Assembly: GCA_037367405.1 (NCBI GenBank)
Contig: JAZKJV010002959.1
Coordinates: 291,001-355,000 of the forward strand
Length of the DNA: 64,000 bases
Source: Ottelia alismoides
Lineage: Eukaryota; Streptophyta; Magnoliopsida; Alismatales; Hydrocharitaceae
Direction: 5' to 3'
Within the stretch, counting starts at the first letter, position 1, and each line of letters begins with the position of its first letter. Positions 1-13,080 of this stretch are shown piece by piece. The translations under genes were made by a program, and so were the position numbers. Below the pieces are notes generated by a model that worked only from the letters and a program-made list of their open reading frames with translations, ran no database searches and was not told where the DNA came from.

Positions 1-700
1 ATGTAGATAAGCTTCATCGCATCTCCAGGACCTCCTCCAGCCTTCTAGCGAGCTTCCCCGACCTCCAGACGATCCTATGGAGGGTGGAGAAGCTTCCAAC
101 AGGTCGTCGGAGTCCCGCCTCCTCCGGTAGCCTGTGACGGATGTAGAAGATACAGATATCGTCCGATCGTGTCGATGAGATGGCCATGATGAAGCCACGT
201 GGTTGGCCCGAGCCTCCTGCCCAACCCCTAGGCTAGGGTTCACCGAACCTCGAATCGAGCCACCAAGTGCTGCCACGTGGACCCGAACCTGCGTCGAGCC
301 CGAGCTTGGTCCCCTCACGTGCACCTTACATGAGGGTCTGGGAAATTTACACAGAGACCCTGGATACTTTCGGTATTTTTCACTTTGGTCCCCAGGCGCG
401 TGCGTCACGTTCGTGCATGGGTATTTTACAGGGAGGTCCTCGCATATTTCAGAAATTGCAGTTATACCCCTAAGCGCATATGGAAGAATTACAATGGGAC
501 CCAGGCGGTTTTTGTTAACTGCAAATAGGTCCCTCCAAGGACCTATTTGTAATTATTTATCCATTTGTTCCCTGCATTTTTATTGCATTTATGCCCCTGC
601 ATGTTTTTTAGCATAACTTGAGCGTCGTAGTCCAAATTGCATGATTTTAGTGTCGTTTTGATCCTTGTTTCTTCATCTATGTTATAAAATATCTAATTTT
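1..700. repeat. Uncharacterised repeat-like DNA, no gene
   Basis: No coding exon is supported here. A 137-codon open frame at 203-616 has no recognisable domain. Phrases around 335-480 (a fixed motif about not containing a growing list of 'gggaaatttacacag'-type words) recall the 'ggtaatttacac' phrases in the non-coding repeats near 33.4 and 35.0 kb, so this may be a distant relative of that family in the opposite orientation. The assignment is weak. Confidence 0.3.
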
Positions 701-719
701 CTTGTCTGATGCCATTTTT

Positions 720-1913
720 AATATGATGAATTTTTAATGTTAGATGACGTCTCTTGCCTTAATGTCTTGTCATAAAATAAATGTTTTCTCATGATGCTAT
801 GCTCGAAATGACCCTGATTTAATTCCATTTTCTATTGCTCAATTTAGTGATCCTTTTAGGGTGTTTTTGTAATCCTTTATTTTGCCAACATTCACATTGC
901 ATTATTGGTCATGCATCATCTTAAAATCGCATCGAAAAACAACTAAAAACACATGCATCATTTAAGTGCATTGTAATCTACATGAAGACCGTCAAATTTA
1001 TAATTATTCACACTTGCTCTTAATTGATCAAAAATTGATAAATAGATAAAATAGCTCGTGTCCCTGTGTTCAACCTTGGTAAACTTACTAAGTTTAAATT
1101 CTCCACAACATTCGAGGATTGTGGTTTTTGATGAATCTGATTTGCCTCCTATACTACGACATTCTCTGATTATTAAAGAGGTAAATTTCACGCTCATCAC
1201 TCATCCTACAAGAAAATTGGTTTCAATAATGAACATAGAATTTATACCCTTTGAGTCTTTACCTTTCTCTGCGGTTTTAAGGTATTCCGGCCAGTTATGA
1301 TTCCAATTCCTTGGCTTCTTGCAATGATGTCAGACATCGATCTTCTTTGATGTTATCAGTGTAGAAGCATTAGAAGAGGATCCAACAACTTGACTCTTCT
1401 TCTTTTCTTTTGGATTTGGCCCTTCCGAGACCTATGCTTTTGATGATGCTTCTCTTTGACATGTGCAACATTACATTACCGATGAGATTATCTTTCTTCA
1501 TTACATCTTATATAAACTTTAATGAGGCTAGTAACTCAATGTTAGACAAGTTTAAGTTGTTCATGTGGTACGATACAACACAGTTATTGAAAAACATGGG
1601 TAGAGACAACGTAATGAAGCCAGACTGCAAATTTACCTCCATATTAGCCCAGTTTCCAGCTCAGAGAGATAACCAAACATTTTGATTACATGCTCTCTAA
1701 TGGAAGTCCCTCCTGCATCTTGCAGTGAATAACCTCTTTAATAACATTATAATGCTGGGTGCGATTGACATCATTGAACATCTCTTTCAGATTCAGTATT
1801 ATATCTTGAATTTATATCCAACTTCTAAAGCATATTGGATAATGATTCTAGAATATAACATCTGGCCAATGTATGACCTTCTTCATATTTTCATTGAACT
1901 TTATTTCTTCTGA
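720..1913 (-). mobile_element. Degenerate Ty1/copia gag fragment
   Basis: Read on the minus strand, this stretch has the layout of a copia gag region. A helical capsid-like part lies at about 1450-1900, a Lys/Arg/Ser-rich linker at about 1380-1440, and a decayed zinc-knuckle area at about 1250-1340. It is broken by many stops and frameshifts, so it is a fossil. The open frames at 958-1200 (minus) and 1410-1685 (plus) are pieces or shadows of it. The rest of the element would lie left of the window. Family assignment rests on recognition of degenerate protein text and is moderate. Confidence 0.45.
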
Positions 1914-2479
1914 TAAAGTAGGGTTTGTGTACTTATTTTTACATAGTACGTAAGAGATGTGATCTGTTAAAAGAACAAGATACAAATTATGGATCCAATC
2001 CGATTATTCTGGCTCGGTCAAGTGGTTAATCTTTAGGAACCTACTGAGGTTTTTTTAATAAAATTAATATATAATTCCTATATTTATATATAATAATGAT
2101 ATAATATATAATAGAATTAATATATAATATATATGGTTTTATATTTTTAATTTTGCGTAAATATACAAAATACAAAAATAAAATAGTTTTATGTTTTTAA
2201 TATTTTTTATTTTGGTAATTTTTGTAGATTTTTGCATTTTTTATGTTTTTAAAGTATCAAATATATCAAAGCTGTGCATTGTTTAAATATTCAGAATAGT
2301 TTTATGTTTAGCATATAAATAATTCCAAAAATAACCTAAAAGTACTTTTAACATATAGTATATATTATATAGAAAATTCATGAATAGGAAAATATATAAT
2401 TTGATTTTTAAAATTTTTGCTAATTTTTTATAAAGTTTTTAGGGTAATGGAATTATGCAAAATATTTCCATCATTTAAT
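1914..2479. other. AT-rich spacer, no gene seen
   Basis: Very AT-rich DNA with runs such as 'atataatatata'. No open frame with recognisable content and no clear repeat ends were found. Confidence 0.5.
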
Positions 2480-5095
2480 AACTAGTCCCAAATAATATAG
2501 GGTGTGAAATGCAAATTATCTATAAAAAGTCCTCACATGGGAGTCCACGTAAGGTGGCGTTGACTGGACATGAACATAAATCAAGGAATGCTTAGGTCCG
2601 ATAATGCAAAATATCCATAATTACTTACACTACAAAGGCGGGTTTAAATACTAAATAATAAATAAAAAGGGCGAGGATGGAATACAAATTACCTCATATT
2701 GTGCACTAGTGGACGGACGCCATCAATCCAATTAACTTGATCTAACGGATGAGCTCGACGCGTACCCCTTCATTAATGGATGCATGAGATTAGATCTCCA
2801 AAGAGATCCAATGGTGCAGGCTTGGTTCCATCCAACGACATCTGCTGACTTAGGAGGAGATGCACGATAGAATGGTGGAGAGGTCTCTTGAAAGAACTAT
2901 GGAAGAATACTGCCAGGAATGTCTTCGCTTCTTTCTCCTAAGTGACTCCGGTAGTGTTCCTTGTTGCTAAGGTACTCGATGGGTTCGTAGAAGGTTTCCA
3001 CAACTACTGGTGCTTCAAGAAGGTTCGAGACCCAATGATGGGGTCCTAGAAGTGGAGGTGAAACTGGGGTACCTAGAGGGCTTCTAGCTAGATTGAATCT
3101 ATCCCAGCTAGGGTTCCTTGAAGCATATTCCTACACAAGAAGACCCGAGGGACAAGGGCGAAGGTACGTGGCCCTTTTGGGTGGAATTGGGTAGAAATGA
3201 AGTGGAATGGCTCTCCCTTGTGATGGGTGGTTCAATGAGAGCTACGGGCTTGATCCGTGAAGGATTCAAGGTGTCTAGGTGGAGCAGATCATGAAGAAGA
3301 TATTGAGGAAGCTGATGAATGTAGAGCTAAGTCGGAACAAGAGAAGCACATGCGTGGACAATGATCAAAGCCTAGCGTTACGACAGATGGGAATCTAAGG
3401 AATTACGCTAAAAATTGTAGTAAAAGCATAAAATAAAATATAGAATAAAAATCTAGTATAAAAATCTATACTAGAAAGCAGGTAAAGCATCTCATACCCA
3501 ACTATTACACCAAGGAATAGAGGATCACGTCGGGGCGGAGCTCCGATGGTGGTGGAGTGCCTCTTCAGCACCTCAAGCACGATGTAGACCTGATGGACAG
3601 CTTGTTGTCACTGAGCTTCTCCCATCCTTAGGTGGATCTAAGGGTTCCAGTACACGAAGCGAGATCAAAACTCAAAAATGGGGCAAAACTTCTTATTTAT
3701 ACACAGGCTGAAATGCTTCCAAAACCTTGGATTTGCACAAGGCTCGATGCATGTATGAGAATGGGGAGTATCACACATGATGCAGGGTTGTATCGAGTTG
3801 ATTTGTCGTGAAAGAGTTAACTTGAATTGAGCCTTGTGCAAGGTGTGAGAAATTGGAGAAGGAGGGCCTCTTGAGTCTATGGCAAGTCAGAGAGGCGTGG
3901 AAAGGGTAGTTGACTGGGGGTCAAAGAATGACTCCTATTGGTCCACATCTGCACACAAAATAACACTAAAATATGAAAATAAATAAAAAATAAATAAATG
4001 AGGTTATTTAAAATAGTCAAAACATGAAAAGTGTGTATTATTTTATAAACTCTTTATGGTTATTTTTATTTATTTTTACAAATTATATGATAGGTACAAT
4101 TATTCATATACTATTGTTTAAGTATCTAATTATATACAATTTTCGTATTTGTATTTTTATCTATTCATTTTTATAAATAATATTATAATTAAATATTTTA
4201 TATATTTACAATATTTTTAATACTTATTTACACATTTTTGTTAGATTTTAAAATTTTATTTTCATACTTAAATAAATAGATGTATATACATTATATGTAT
4301 AATATACTTATATAGTTTATAGTATTATCTATTTTATTGTATTTTTAATTATTTCATTTTACTTTTATATTTTTAATATATTTTAAATAATATTTACAAG
4401 TATTTAAAAATAATAAAAAGGTATAATATAAAGAATAAATTAAATGAATAAAGTATTCATGTATATAGTACAATGTGACCTCAAAAAGTCGGCTCTTGTA
4501 TCTTAATTCCAATTTAAATGAAACCACGCTCATTAGATAGATATTTTAATTTTAAATATAAAAGAGGTGAGCTTGATGAATTTTGAGCTTGTATGGAAAC
4601 GATATAGATCTATGAAGTTCGATTTATGGCCTTTTCATATATGTGTCCTAGTTGCACACTGTATTATTTTCATGTGCAATATGTATTTTTATGTACAAGT
4701 TTCATGTAAAATATTTTATTATTTAAGATGTACAAAATGATAAAAATAGGTGAAATAATGGCTATTTACAAGGTACTAAATTAAAATTTATGTGTATTTT
4801 TGTACAGTCATTGATCCTATCTCCTCCTACTTTATTCCTGGTCAACCAAGTCAATATTGACTTGGTCTCAGAGTCTAGGGTTAGTAAATGTCTTTGATAT
4901 TTCCTTCCTTTTATTTTCTTTTCCCTTTATTATTTTATTTTGGATTTAAATACATGTATTTATGCAGTATGTAAGAGTGTTATTTCATGTATTTGAATGC
5001 CATTTACATGCAATTTTCTAGGGATTTAAGGCCAAAAATGAAAAAAAATAAAGATGTTGAAATGGATATTCATGAATGAGTTTACACAATTACAT
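2480..5095 (-). repeat. Non-coding TATA-bearing repeat family, copy A
   Basis: This is one of four related non-coding units in the window; the others are at about 35.8-37.4, 37.4-39.7 and, on the plus strand, 13.9-15.4 kb. Read on the minus strand it has an AT-rich 1.2-kb leader, a TATA box (TATAAATA at 3694-3701), a GC-richer transcribed-looking block at about 2700-3660, and AT-rich DNA. Phrases shared with the other copies include 'tattggtccac' near 3940, 'tttattcctggtcaacc' near 4840 and 'gaaatggatattcatga' near 5060. No protein is encoded. It is probably the LTR, or a non-autonomous derivative, of an LTR retrotransposon. Ends are approximate. Confidence 0.45.
3694..3701 (-). promoter_or_regulatory. 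TATA box of repeat copy A
   Basis: The minus strand reads TATAAATA, followed downstream by a GC-richer block. The equivalent box occurs at the same relative place in the sister copies near 36.0 and 38.3 kb and, on the plus strand, near 14.7 kb. Confidence 0.35.
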
Positions 5096-5640
5096 ACTTT
5101 TATATACTTTCCAGCTATTAGTTCTTTCTTGATTAGTAGTTTAGCACCGTGCTGAGCAACTTTGCTAATGACGTACCTACTACCATGAATCTGTCAGGTT
5201 CTTAGGAGCAACCGTAGTGGTAAGCAGTTTCGATGGTTGAGTTCTTTTGTTGTTATTGTTGTTACTTTTGGGTATGTACACAATTTTTTTATTTTGAATG
5301 TCTTTACTTGTACCCCTTTTTGGGAGATGTATATCATATGTGTATGGACATTACAATGATATATGTATGTGGAATTTTGTGGATATGGTTATTTTTTGAA
5401 TATAAATGGAAAAAGTTTACTACATTTTCTACTATCTTTGTATGCTATCTAGCTTACTTTACGTGCTTCGAATGTGGGATTGCATCACATAGATTGGAAA
5501 TATCAGGTATCTAGGTCCCATGGGGACAAGTATCACAATAACTATATTATGGAAGTTAAGATGGGCATGCATGATAAAAAAACCCTTATTATTCCTACCT
5601 AAGAGAAATATGGTTTGCACAATTATCATGGTGTGGCATT
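5096..5640. other. Spacer, no gene recognised
   Basis: A 93-codon open frame at 5233-5514 is hydrophobic and rich in Phe, Tyr and Cys, as expected for translated T-rich DNA. It has no recognisable domain. Nothing else is supported. Confidence 0.4.
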
Positions 5641-6501
5641 CTCGAGGTAACTAGGAATTGTTGTTAGATTCCTTTGATTTCAATAAAGGATTTTTAATCC
5701 TCACTAACTCCAATTTGAAAATATTCAAAAATTTCTTAAAAACTTTTACTCTTCCTAAGCCAAAACTTTTTTCCTCAACTTTTTATGACTTGATTTGTGC
5801 CTTGTAATTGAATTTCAAACCCCTTTATATGTAGTGCACTCCTAGGTTTTAATTGAGCTGACATTGTGCTTGCATTTCATATTCAATTTTGCCTCTGCAT
5901 TAAATGAAAAATACATCCCTTGTAAACCTAATGACTAGCTTTTTTGAGTTGTAATGTGGCCCATATATTTGTATTCCAATGATCGACCTTGGAAACTTAC
6001 CAAGTAAAAAACATTCCCGCACTTTACTCATACATTTAGTGTGATTTATGATGGATTAATTCCATGCTCGTACTACAAATGAACCAAATTACTGTAGAGT
6101 AAAATTCGATTCTCACTTTCTATCTTTGAAGCATATAGATTTTTTAACTTAATTATAGACTTCGTGAATGATTTTCATTTTGAATATGGTTGTAAACATT
6201 CTCACTAAAATTTGTCTAATGAAGATACATACTTTCTCATGTTTAAATTCTCATTCTTCATTCGATTTTGGCTTCAGACTTTTGAGTAGAAAAGACTATT
6301 AGGTGAATAGCCTTCATGTATAACAAATCTTTCATTTTAGTTGCACACAAACTATTATTAACCACATCTGACTAATCATCTGAGCTGTACATATGTTTCA
6401 TGTTCTATCCAATCGTAATCCCTTTAATAGAGATATTCCATATCATGTTATGTTACCTCAACCAAGCAATCATTTGAACATCATCGAATTATCTCAAAAT
6501 G
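5641..6501. repeat. 861-bp tandem duplication, first unit
   Basis: The unit starts at 'ctcgaggtaactagg' and is followed immediately by a second copy at a constant offset of 861 bases without indels. Only about four differences were found by eye, all transitions. No coding capacity is seen. The near identity implies a recent event in otherwise old, degenerate surroundings. Confidence 0.9.
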
Positions 6502-7360
6502 CTCGAGGTAACTAGGAATTGTTGTTAGATTCCTTTGATTTCAATAAAGGATTTTTAATCCTCACTAACTCCAATTTGAAAATATTCAAAAATTTCTTAA
6601 AAACTTTTACTCTTCCTAAGCCAAAACTTTTTTCCTCAACTTTTTATGACTTGATTTGTGCCTTGTAATTGAATTTCAAACCCCTTTATATGTAGTGCAC
6701 TCCTAGGTTTTAATTGAGCTGACATTGTGCTTGCATTTCATATTCAATTTTGCCTCTGCATTAAATGAAAAATACATCCCTTGTAAACCTAATGACTAGC
6801 TTTTTTGAGTTGTAATGTGGCCCATATATTTGTATTCCAATGATCGACCTTGGAAACTTACCAAGTAAAAAACATTCCCGCACTTTACTCATACATTTAG
6901 TGTGATTTATGATGGATTAATTCCATGCTCGTACTACAAATGAACCAAATTACTGTAGGGTAAAATTCGATTCTCACTTTCTGTCTTTGAAGCATATAGA
7001 TTTTTTAACTTAATTATAGACTTCGTGAATGATTTTCATTTTGAATATGGTTGTAAATATTCTCACTAAAATTTGTCTAATGAAGATACATACTTTCTCA
7101 TGTTTAAATTCTCATTCTTCATTCGATTTTGGCTTCAGACTTTTGAGTAGAAAAGACTATTAGGTGAATAGCCTTCATGTATAACAAATCTTTCATTTTA
7201 GCTGCACACAAACTATTATTAACCACATCTGACTAATCATCTGAGCTGTACATATGTTTCATGTTCTATCCAATCGTAATCCCTTTAATAGAGATATTCC
7301 ATATCATGTTATGTTACCTCAACCAAGCAATCATTTGAACATCATCGAATTATCTCAAAC
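6502..7360. repeat. 861-bp tandem duplication, second unit
   Basis: Second copy of the unit starting at 5641. Differences seen by eye are gag/ggg near 6957, tat/tgt near 6982, aac/aat near 7057 and gtt/gct near 7201. The right edge reads 'tctcaaacttgctcatg' where the internal junction reads 'tctcaaaatgctcgagg', so the breakpoint carries a short shared 'gctc'. Confidence 0.9.
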
Positions 7361-8500
7361 TTGCTCATGAAAGGAAAAAGTGTATACTCAGAATGTATCG
7401 TGGCAACGATGCATTCAAATTAAGCACAATGCCTAGCTTGAACTAGTTTGGCTAATAGTATTCTTGAAGGATATGGGGAAATCCTTAAGAGCATTACAGA
7501 AGCGTGAGGATTGCATCGACTGTGATCGGAAGCGACTAGTCGTACTAGTTGCTCCGGATAACGGAATTTTAAAAATTTTAAAATGATGAAACCACATGAT
7601 CCAAGAACACTTCTTGGATTGATTCATCTAAACCACAAATAGGTACTAGGGTTACCTCTTGAAGAATGGTTGTGATCGAGTCTCTAAATCAAGAGACCTC
7701 CTGTCTCAAGTCCAATCCAATTGAGGAGACGCTTGCGAGCGCATTGATAAGATGCATGCTCCTCGCAATCCATGTTGATGATCTAAGCGACGGATCTCCT
7801 GATCTCGTCACACGAGATCCACCGTACCAACCAAAGGTCAGTTATTAATGGGCGAGGGCCCCTCTTTGAAGTGAGGATGTAGAGGACTATGCGGAAAGCG
7901 GGCAGACGTCGCCCTCCCAAGGTCACTATAAGCTGGTATGTGATTCAAAAATGACTTGCCCGCGAAGGAAGGATATGTGCCAATCAGCCCACGGTCAATC
8001 ACCGGGCCGAACCCTGCGCCCAGATAAGTCCCTCCCTCTATTCCTCCATCTCCCCTCTTTCTGCCTGAGCTCCTCGCCCCCCCCCGCGACTAAAACACAG
8101 AGGAGAAAGAGCCCAAACAAAGGAGCAGAGTGATATGAGAGTAGTTGTCGATGCGAGAGAGCGGTACGACCAGGAAGAGAATTAGACAATAGACAGACGC
8201 ATACGAGGTCTGCTTTTCTTAGCGGTTATTTACTTCTTTGACTCGACGAATGATGGCCGCCGAGTCCCTGCTTAGCCGCTTCTTAGAGTCTGACAACAAC
8301 TTCTTCACGAGCGAGGTGCACCGAAGGAGGCAGAGATCCACGAGTAGATGATCCGGCAGCATAATGATTATGTTGCGGCGACGACGACTCTCATAAAGGC
8401 TCCATGGTGGACGGCCACTATGAGAGATAAAGAGGCTAGGAATGAGGAGAAAGAGAGAGAGCATTCATGTTGTAACTCGAAAAGCAAGGGGTGCCTCTTC

Positions 8501-8509
8501 TTATATATG
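8501..8509 (-). promoter_or_regulatory. LTR TATA box
   Basis: The minus strand reads 'ccatatataag' at the place expected for an LTR promoter. The fragment of the same LTR on the plus strand carries TATAAAAG at 25534-25541. Confidence 0.5.
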
Positions 8510-8761
8510 GTGCTGGGAGTCCATAGATCCTAATCCATGGTCATCACACAATCAATGGATGAGATTGATTTGTATTTCTTTCAATGGTTATGATCTTGTT
8601 GTAAAAACACAACAATAATTAATTTAAATTAAACTAATATATATTGATAAATCAATATAAGTTATTTTCAAATCAAATCAATTGTCTAGTCTTGGAGATA
8701 ATGAGGAGACTAACCACATCCCCTAAAAAAGGGGGACGGTAACCAATCATCTCATAAGATT

Positions 8762-8838
8762 TCATTATCTCGTGAGATCTCATTATCTCGTGAGATATCA
8801 TTATCTCATGAGATCTCATTATCTCATGGTATCTCCAA
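8762..8838. repeat. 18-bp minisatellite inside the LTR
   Basis: There are four to five units of roughly 'tcattatctcgtgagatc', with starts near 8762, 8780, 8798 and 8816. Each unit contains the palindromic core GAGATCTC or a variant. The array is not evident in the LTR copies at 27-28 kb and 43-45 kb. Confidence 0.8.
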
Positions 8839-10565
8839 GATTTACAATAACAATTATTGTAAATTATTTCACAAAAATAATTCATAATTATCTTGTGAAA
8901 TTTGCGATCATGTCATTGGAAAAATGTGAATCACATTCACATCCAAAATAAAATATAATTATATTTTCAATTAATCATCCAATGTGAATCCAATTCACAT
9001 CAATAATTAATTAATATATATAAGTCTCAATATGTTCTCTCTAATATATTATAAATCACATTTATAATATACATGATTAATATGGATAGTGCTATCTACA
9101 TTATTCATATCCATGATAATTAAATCACATTTAATCGTATTGGATTTCTTTTGTCATGTGCCCAAATAACATGAATCACATTTACATTATTCACATCTTT
9201 GATAATTAAATAAAATTTAATTATCTCAGACAACTCTTCTTATAATATGAATCAAATTCATATTATAGATGATAATTAAATCACATTTAATTATCAATTT
9301 TCTCAATGCTCGGATACACATATCAACAATGAAATTATCCATGAACTCTCTCGAGGATAATGCGCTTTTTCCACGGATACTTGGAGATAAGGATAGGAAA
9401 ATGGTATTATTCTACGTATAGTGACTTGGATATTGAGATCAAATCTCAAATCCAGATCTTGCGGACCTCCCATAGATGTTTGATTAAATCAAAGTCGTAG
9501 ATCTAATCATCTCATTGTATCTGAATCACATTCAGATCAATGCGCAACATTTGGACTAAGATTATATCGCTTCTCGATGAGAGGAGTCACTAAAATCCAG
9601 ACATGTTTCATCACTCCCTCAGAATAGAAGCGTCATGGTTATACAATCGTTTATGATCACATCACCCTCAAGTATTCCCAATACCTGTCCATCCTGCATA
9701 CTGGAAGCTCCAGATTAAACTCGAAGTTTTAGATCTCTTTTGGATTGTCTCCTTCAGTGGTTTATCATTAAGTTTCTCATTCGATCATTGGAATTTGGTA
9801 TTGATCATATACTTTCCAAAGCATATATTATACCCAGGTGTTGATCATATACTTTCCAAAAGTATATATCAAACTACAAATTCAGTCAAGCATCAAAAGC
9901 GAGATGACCGTGCACGGAATTTGATTCTTCCCAATATCTCATGAGTGATCTCATGTCTTCCGGTTCAGAAATGAACCTGTATGATCCCTTTGAGAGATCG
10001 TATTACTCATGTGCTCTTGCATGCACACCAACGCGCCGGTGTATAGACCTTGGTTAGGCCATCAACCTATTGGTATGCTAAATGTACATACTCAGACATA
10101 TAGTAACACATCTATCTCCGGTCAAAGGATGTGTTCCTATATCATGATGGCATACGACATAGGACTTTGGTTATCTCAATCTCGTTAAGTCAACTCTTTG
10201 ACCTAACTTATCTAACACCTCTGAATCTCTATTCCTATGCAGAGGACCTGCATCAAGAGATCGGTTAGATATCAGCCAAATGATAAAGGATTGCCATCTA
10301 CTACTCAAGCCGGAGATCATCTCTTAACAATCATTTTGACGGTGCTTGATGAGTCCTCAATCTAACTCTTTAGATATTCATCCAAGCACTAGCCTCTATG
10401 ATTCCATAATTGAATCAACAGTTGTATGATCATTAAGATGACCATGGTATATATCCCTAATTGTACTAAGGGACCTAATTAGTTATTCTTCATTTCAGAT
10501 CAGGGAATAATGTTCACCATAACATTTATTGCATAATGGCTCGTCGTGCGCTCGCTTGTCCAACA

Positions 10566-12420
10566 ATTCTCTCTCATTCAAGGGACATATATCCCGAGAA
10601 GTCACAGCTTTGTCAACTGACTCAAATAGAGGGGGACTTGCTCATCACAAAACAAGTATATGCAAGTACGAATTCGTATGGTGAAATGGGTGCATGTAAT
10701 CAAGCGTCACCTCAATATATGACGCCGTTCGAGTGACGTTGACTTATTGTAGAATCAGTCAGAATATAAGATTGTGCACACACCTTGTAGTACTTAATCA
10801 ACTTTTATCCCCGCATGCATTATTATACTTTTTTAAATATTTAATCTGAAGCTTAACCATACTTTTCATAAGTTAAAGCTAATCCATGACTTATTTAAGA
10901 CCTACACGCCACCAACCAAATTCAATAGAACAATTGCTATCACTAGGGAATAACCGCATGTACCCTCCACAAGAATGCCCTACACATTCGTTTCCACATC
11001 TAATAGGGCTACTAATAACCTCAACATAGCATCTCATCAAGTGCTAACACATACTCTACTCATCTCGTTCCGTGATTGGCCTAGTTGGATTCAAAGCAAT
11101 TTCATCTTCTTTCTTATATCCCAAAAAAAAAATCATCATGAGAAAATCCTCAATGGTAACCATATTACACAATAGTACAATATTCACAAGCACTATAAAG
11201 GTCAAGTACCAATGCACCTCTTTCTCACGCATGTATAATTTAAATAGTATGAAAAAAATAATTTAAATAGTATGAAATGACATTGCCAATATCTTTTTTT
11301 TACATCGCTATATACCACTGATGTACACGTGTTTCCAACCTTCGGTATGAAGACTCTCAAGTTCTATTGTACCAATGTGTATAGGGTGTACATATACAAC
11401 TCACCTCCTGAGGTTTTTACTTTTAGGGTTCGTTAATCCGGTTTACCCTCCTCCATTCATGTATTGGAATTCCATTATAAATCAATGTGACATCACATCA
11501 TATTCTTTATTCCAATCCTCAGAACCATCCAAACAGTTATTATTTTAACAAATAGTGTCATAAATGTTAACACACATCCAAATAACCACGAAGTGATGAT
11601 AAAATCATTTAAATGAGAAAAAAACAAGGCGGCTGACATCAAGAGGTGATATAGGAGTAAAGGACAAAATTTTTTATTCAATTACAAAACAATAATATTC
11701 AAGACACTAGATATGCAAAAATAAGAGGGAGAAGGTCTATACACGTTACCTACACGTGATAAACGCTTACACATTGCTTTTCATCCTTATGTCACGGTTA
11801 GCTCATCCACATGCACGATCCATGGACTGACTAGATGGATGCCTCCCACTACGAAGATGCTCTTCTTTCTCTCCTTGATGCGAAGTCTCCACACTTCGTG
11901 GTCCATCAATGGAGGAGTATTCTTCGTCTTTATTGGAGACGAAGAATGATAGATGAGATGAAGAGGGAGAGATGGAATGGAGGTTATGGAATGGAGATTA
12001 AGTGGGCATTCAAGATAATAAACATGGAAAGAAGGCGATAATCTAGAGGTGAGAATCCCTTCAAAGCATCTCCTAATTTTGTAGGATATTTTTCATTATC
12101 GAAACTCATTTTTTCGATATATCTTCCTAACTCTGCTTCATTAAAAATACCCATAACTCTCTCATCCGGACTCGATGTCATGCATTCTTGATTTTGTTGG
12201 ATTTTTTGAGTATAATATTAAATATGCTATACGACTTTCGCGAGAAGCCAATTTTCCAAGATGCTACATTTAAATTGGAAAATCCCAAATTGATGAGGTG
12301 AAAATCATGGGACTGGTGGATTTCCTTTGTAGTTAAAAACCTCTTTACCTCTTTAGTATGTGTGAGCCTACGTGCGAGGTTAATTTTAAACAAATATTAT
12401 TTTTCAAGATTTGTTTTGAG
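10566..12420. other. Long spacer without recognised genes
   Basis: Open frames at 10536-10736, 10975-11175, 11835-12041 and 11984-12181 show no domain. One perfect hairpin lies at 11919-11947 (11-bp arms, attcttcgtct and its complement, 7-base loop). The first ~100 bases may be decayed copia sequence next to the LTR. Nothing else is supported. Confidence 0.4.
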
Positions 12421-13080
12421 TCTACGCAATTTCCAATTTGCGCACAAGTACCTAAACTAATAATGATATCGGAAATGAGACTCATTAAATCCAGTTGAAC
12501 AAACAGCTTCCCTCTTTTGTATCCAGGTTCATATAGCTGTTTTTGACATTAAACAGGTCTCCTCGGTAATGTCGGGTGCATTCAATGAGACCATAGGAAC
12601 TCGTTATCACTTAATGCATTGATGGGAGGTAAACGGCTCTCTTTTGACTCTTTGTTAACGGGAAGTCCGTTTATATAAAGGATTGTACTCTTAACCTTTC
12701 AACATACAAAACAAACAACAAGAAATATCAACACTCTTTTTGTTCTCCACCTCCATCTTCTCTCCACCACTTGTGCGCTTATTGCGAATTCGCATAGGCG
12801 GATTTTGTGCTTTGTTTTTCTACAACGACAAGGGCCAACAGACGTTCAACGCTGCTCTCTTACTAGCACTGGGAGACATCATCCAGCTTGGAGGTGATTG
12901 AATCTGGGAGCCATGCCACCATCAAGCTCGTGTATAGGAGCGGCGGAATCTGTCTCCACGATAGTGTATTTCGACGTACCTCCATTTCCTAGGCTGGATC
13001 TTTCAAACTAATATTCTATGTTCTTATTTTGATCGTATTTGCTTTTCAATCTTAAAATAAAATATCCTTACATACAGTGC
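12421..13080 (+). mobile_element. Possible LTR or promoter region of a retroelement
   Basis: The stretch contains a good TATA box (TATATAAAG, 12672-12680). This is followed by an A- and pyrimidine-rich leader, a GC-richer block with 'gtgtatttcgacgtacctcc' and an AT-rich tail, which is the order typical of plant LTRs. No partner LTR or PBS was found, so this is a tentative call. Confidence 0.3.

Larger units (their letters stand above)
7464..10565 (-). mobile_element. Ty1/copia long terminal repeat, copy 1, with insertion
   Basis: This matches the LTRs at 43390-45686 and 27145-28742 in order and orientation. The minus-strand 5' end is TGTTGGACAAGC at 10565, and the 3' end is near 7464 ('cttgaagg' against 'tggaagg' in the other copy). 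A TATA box lies at 8501-8509. The copy is about 800 bp longer than its relative, partly because of roughly 480 bp of GC-richer DNA at about 7827-8300 that the other copy lacks, and partly because of an 18-bp minisatellite. The flank right of 10565 resembles a decayed polypurine tract, which fits a 3' LTR. The gag fragment to the left would instead fit a 5' LTR. Which one it is stays open. Confidence 0.7.

Noticed and set aside
5641..7360. The 861-bp repeats as an LTR pair
   Set aside because: They are directly adjacent, with no interior, PBS or polypurine tract and no TG...CA ends.
8762..8838. CRISPR-like array
   Set aside because: The units are contiguous 18-mers without spacers, inside a plant LTR.
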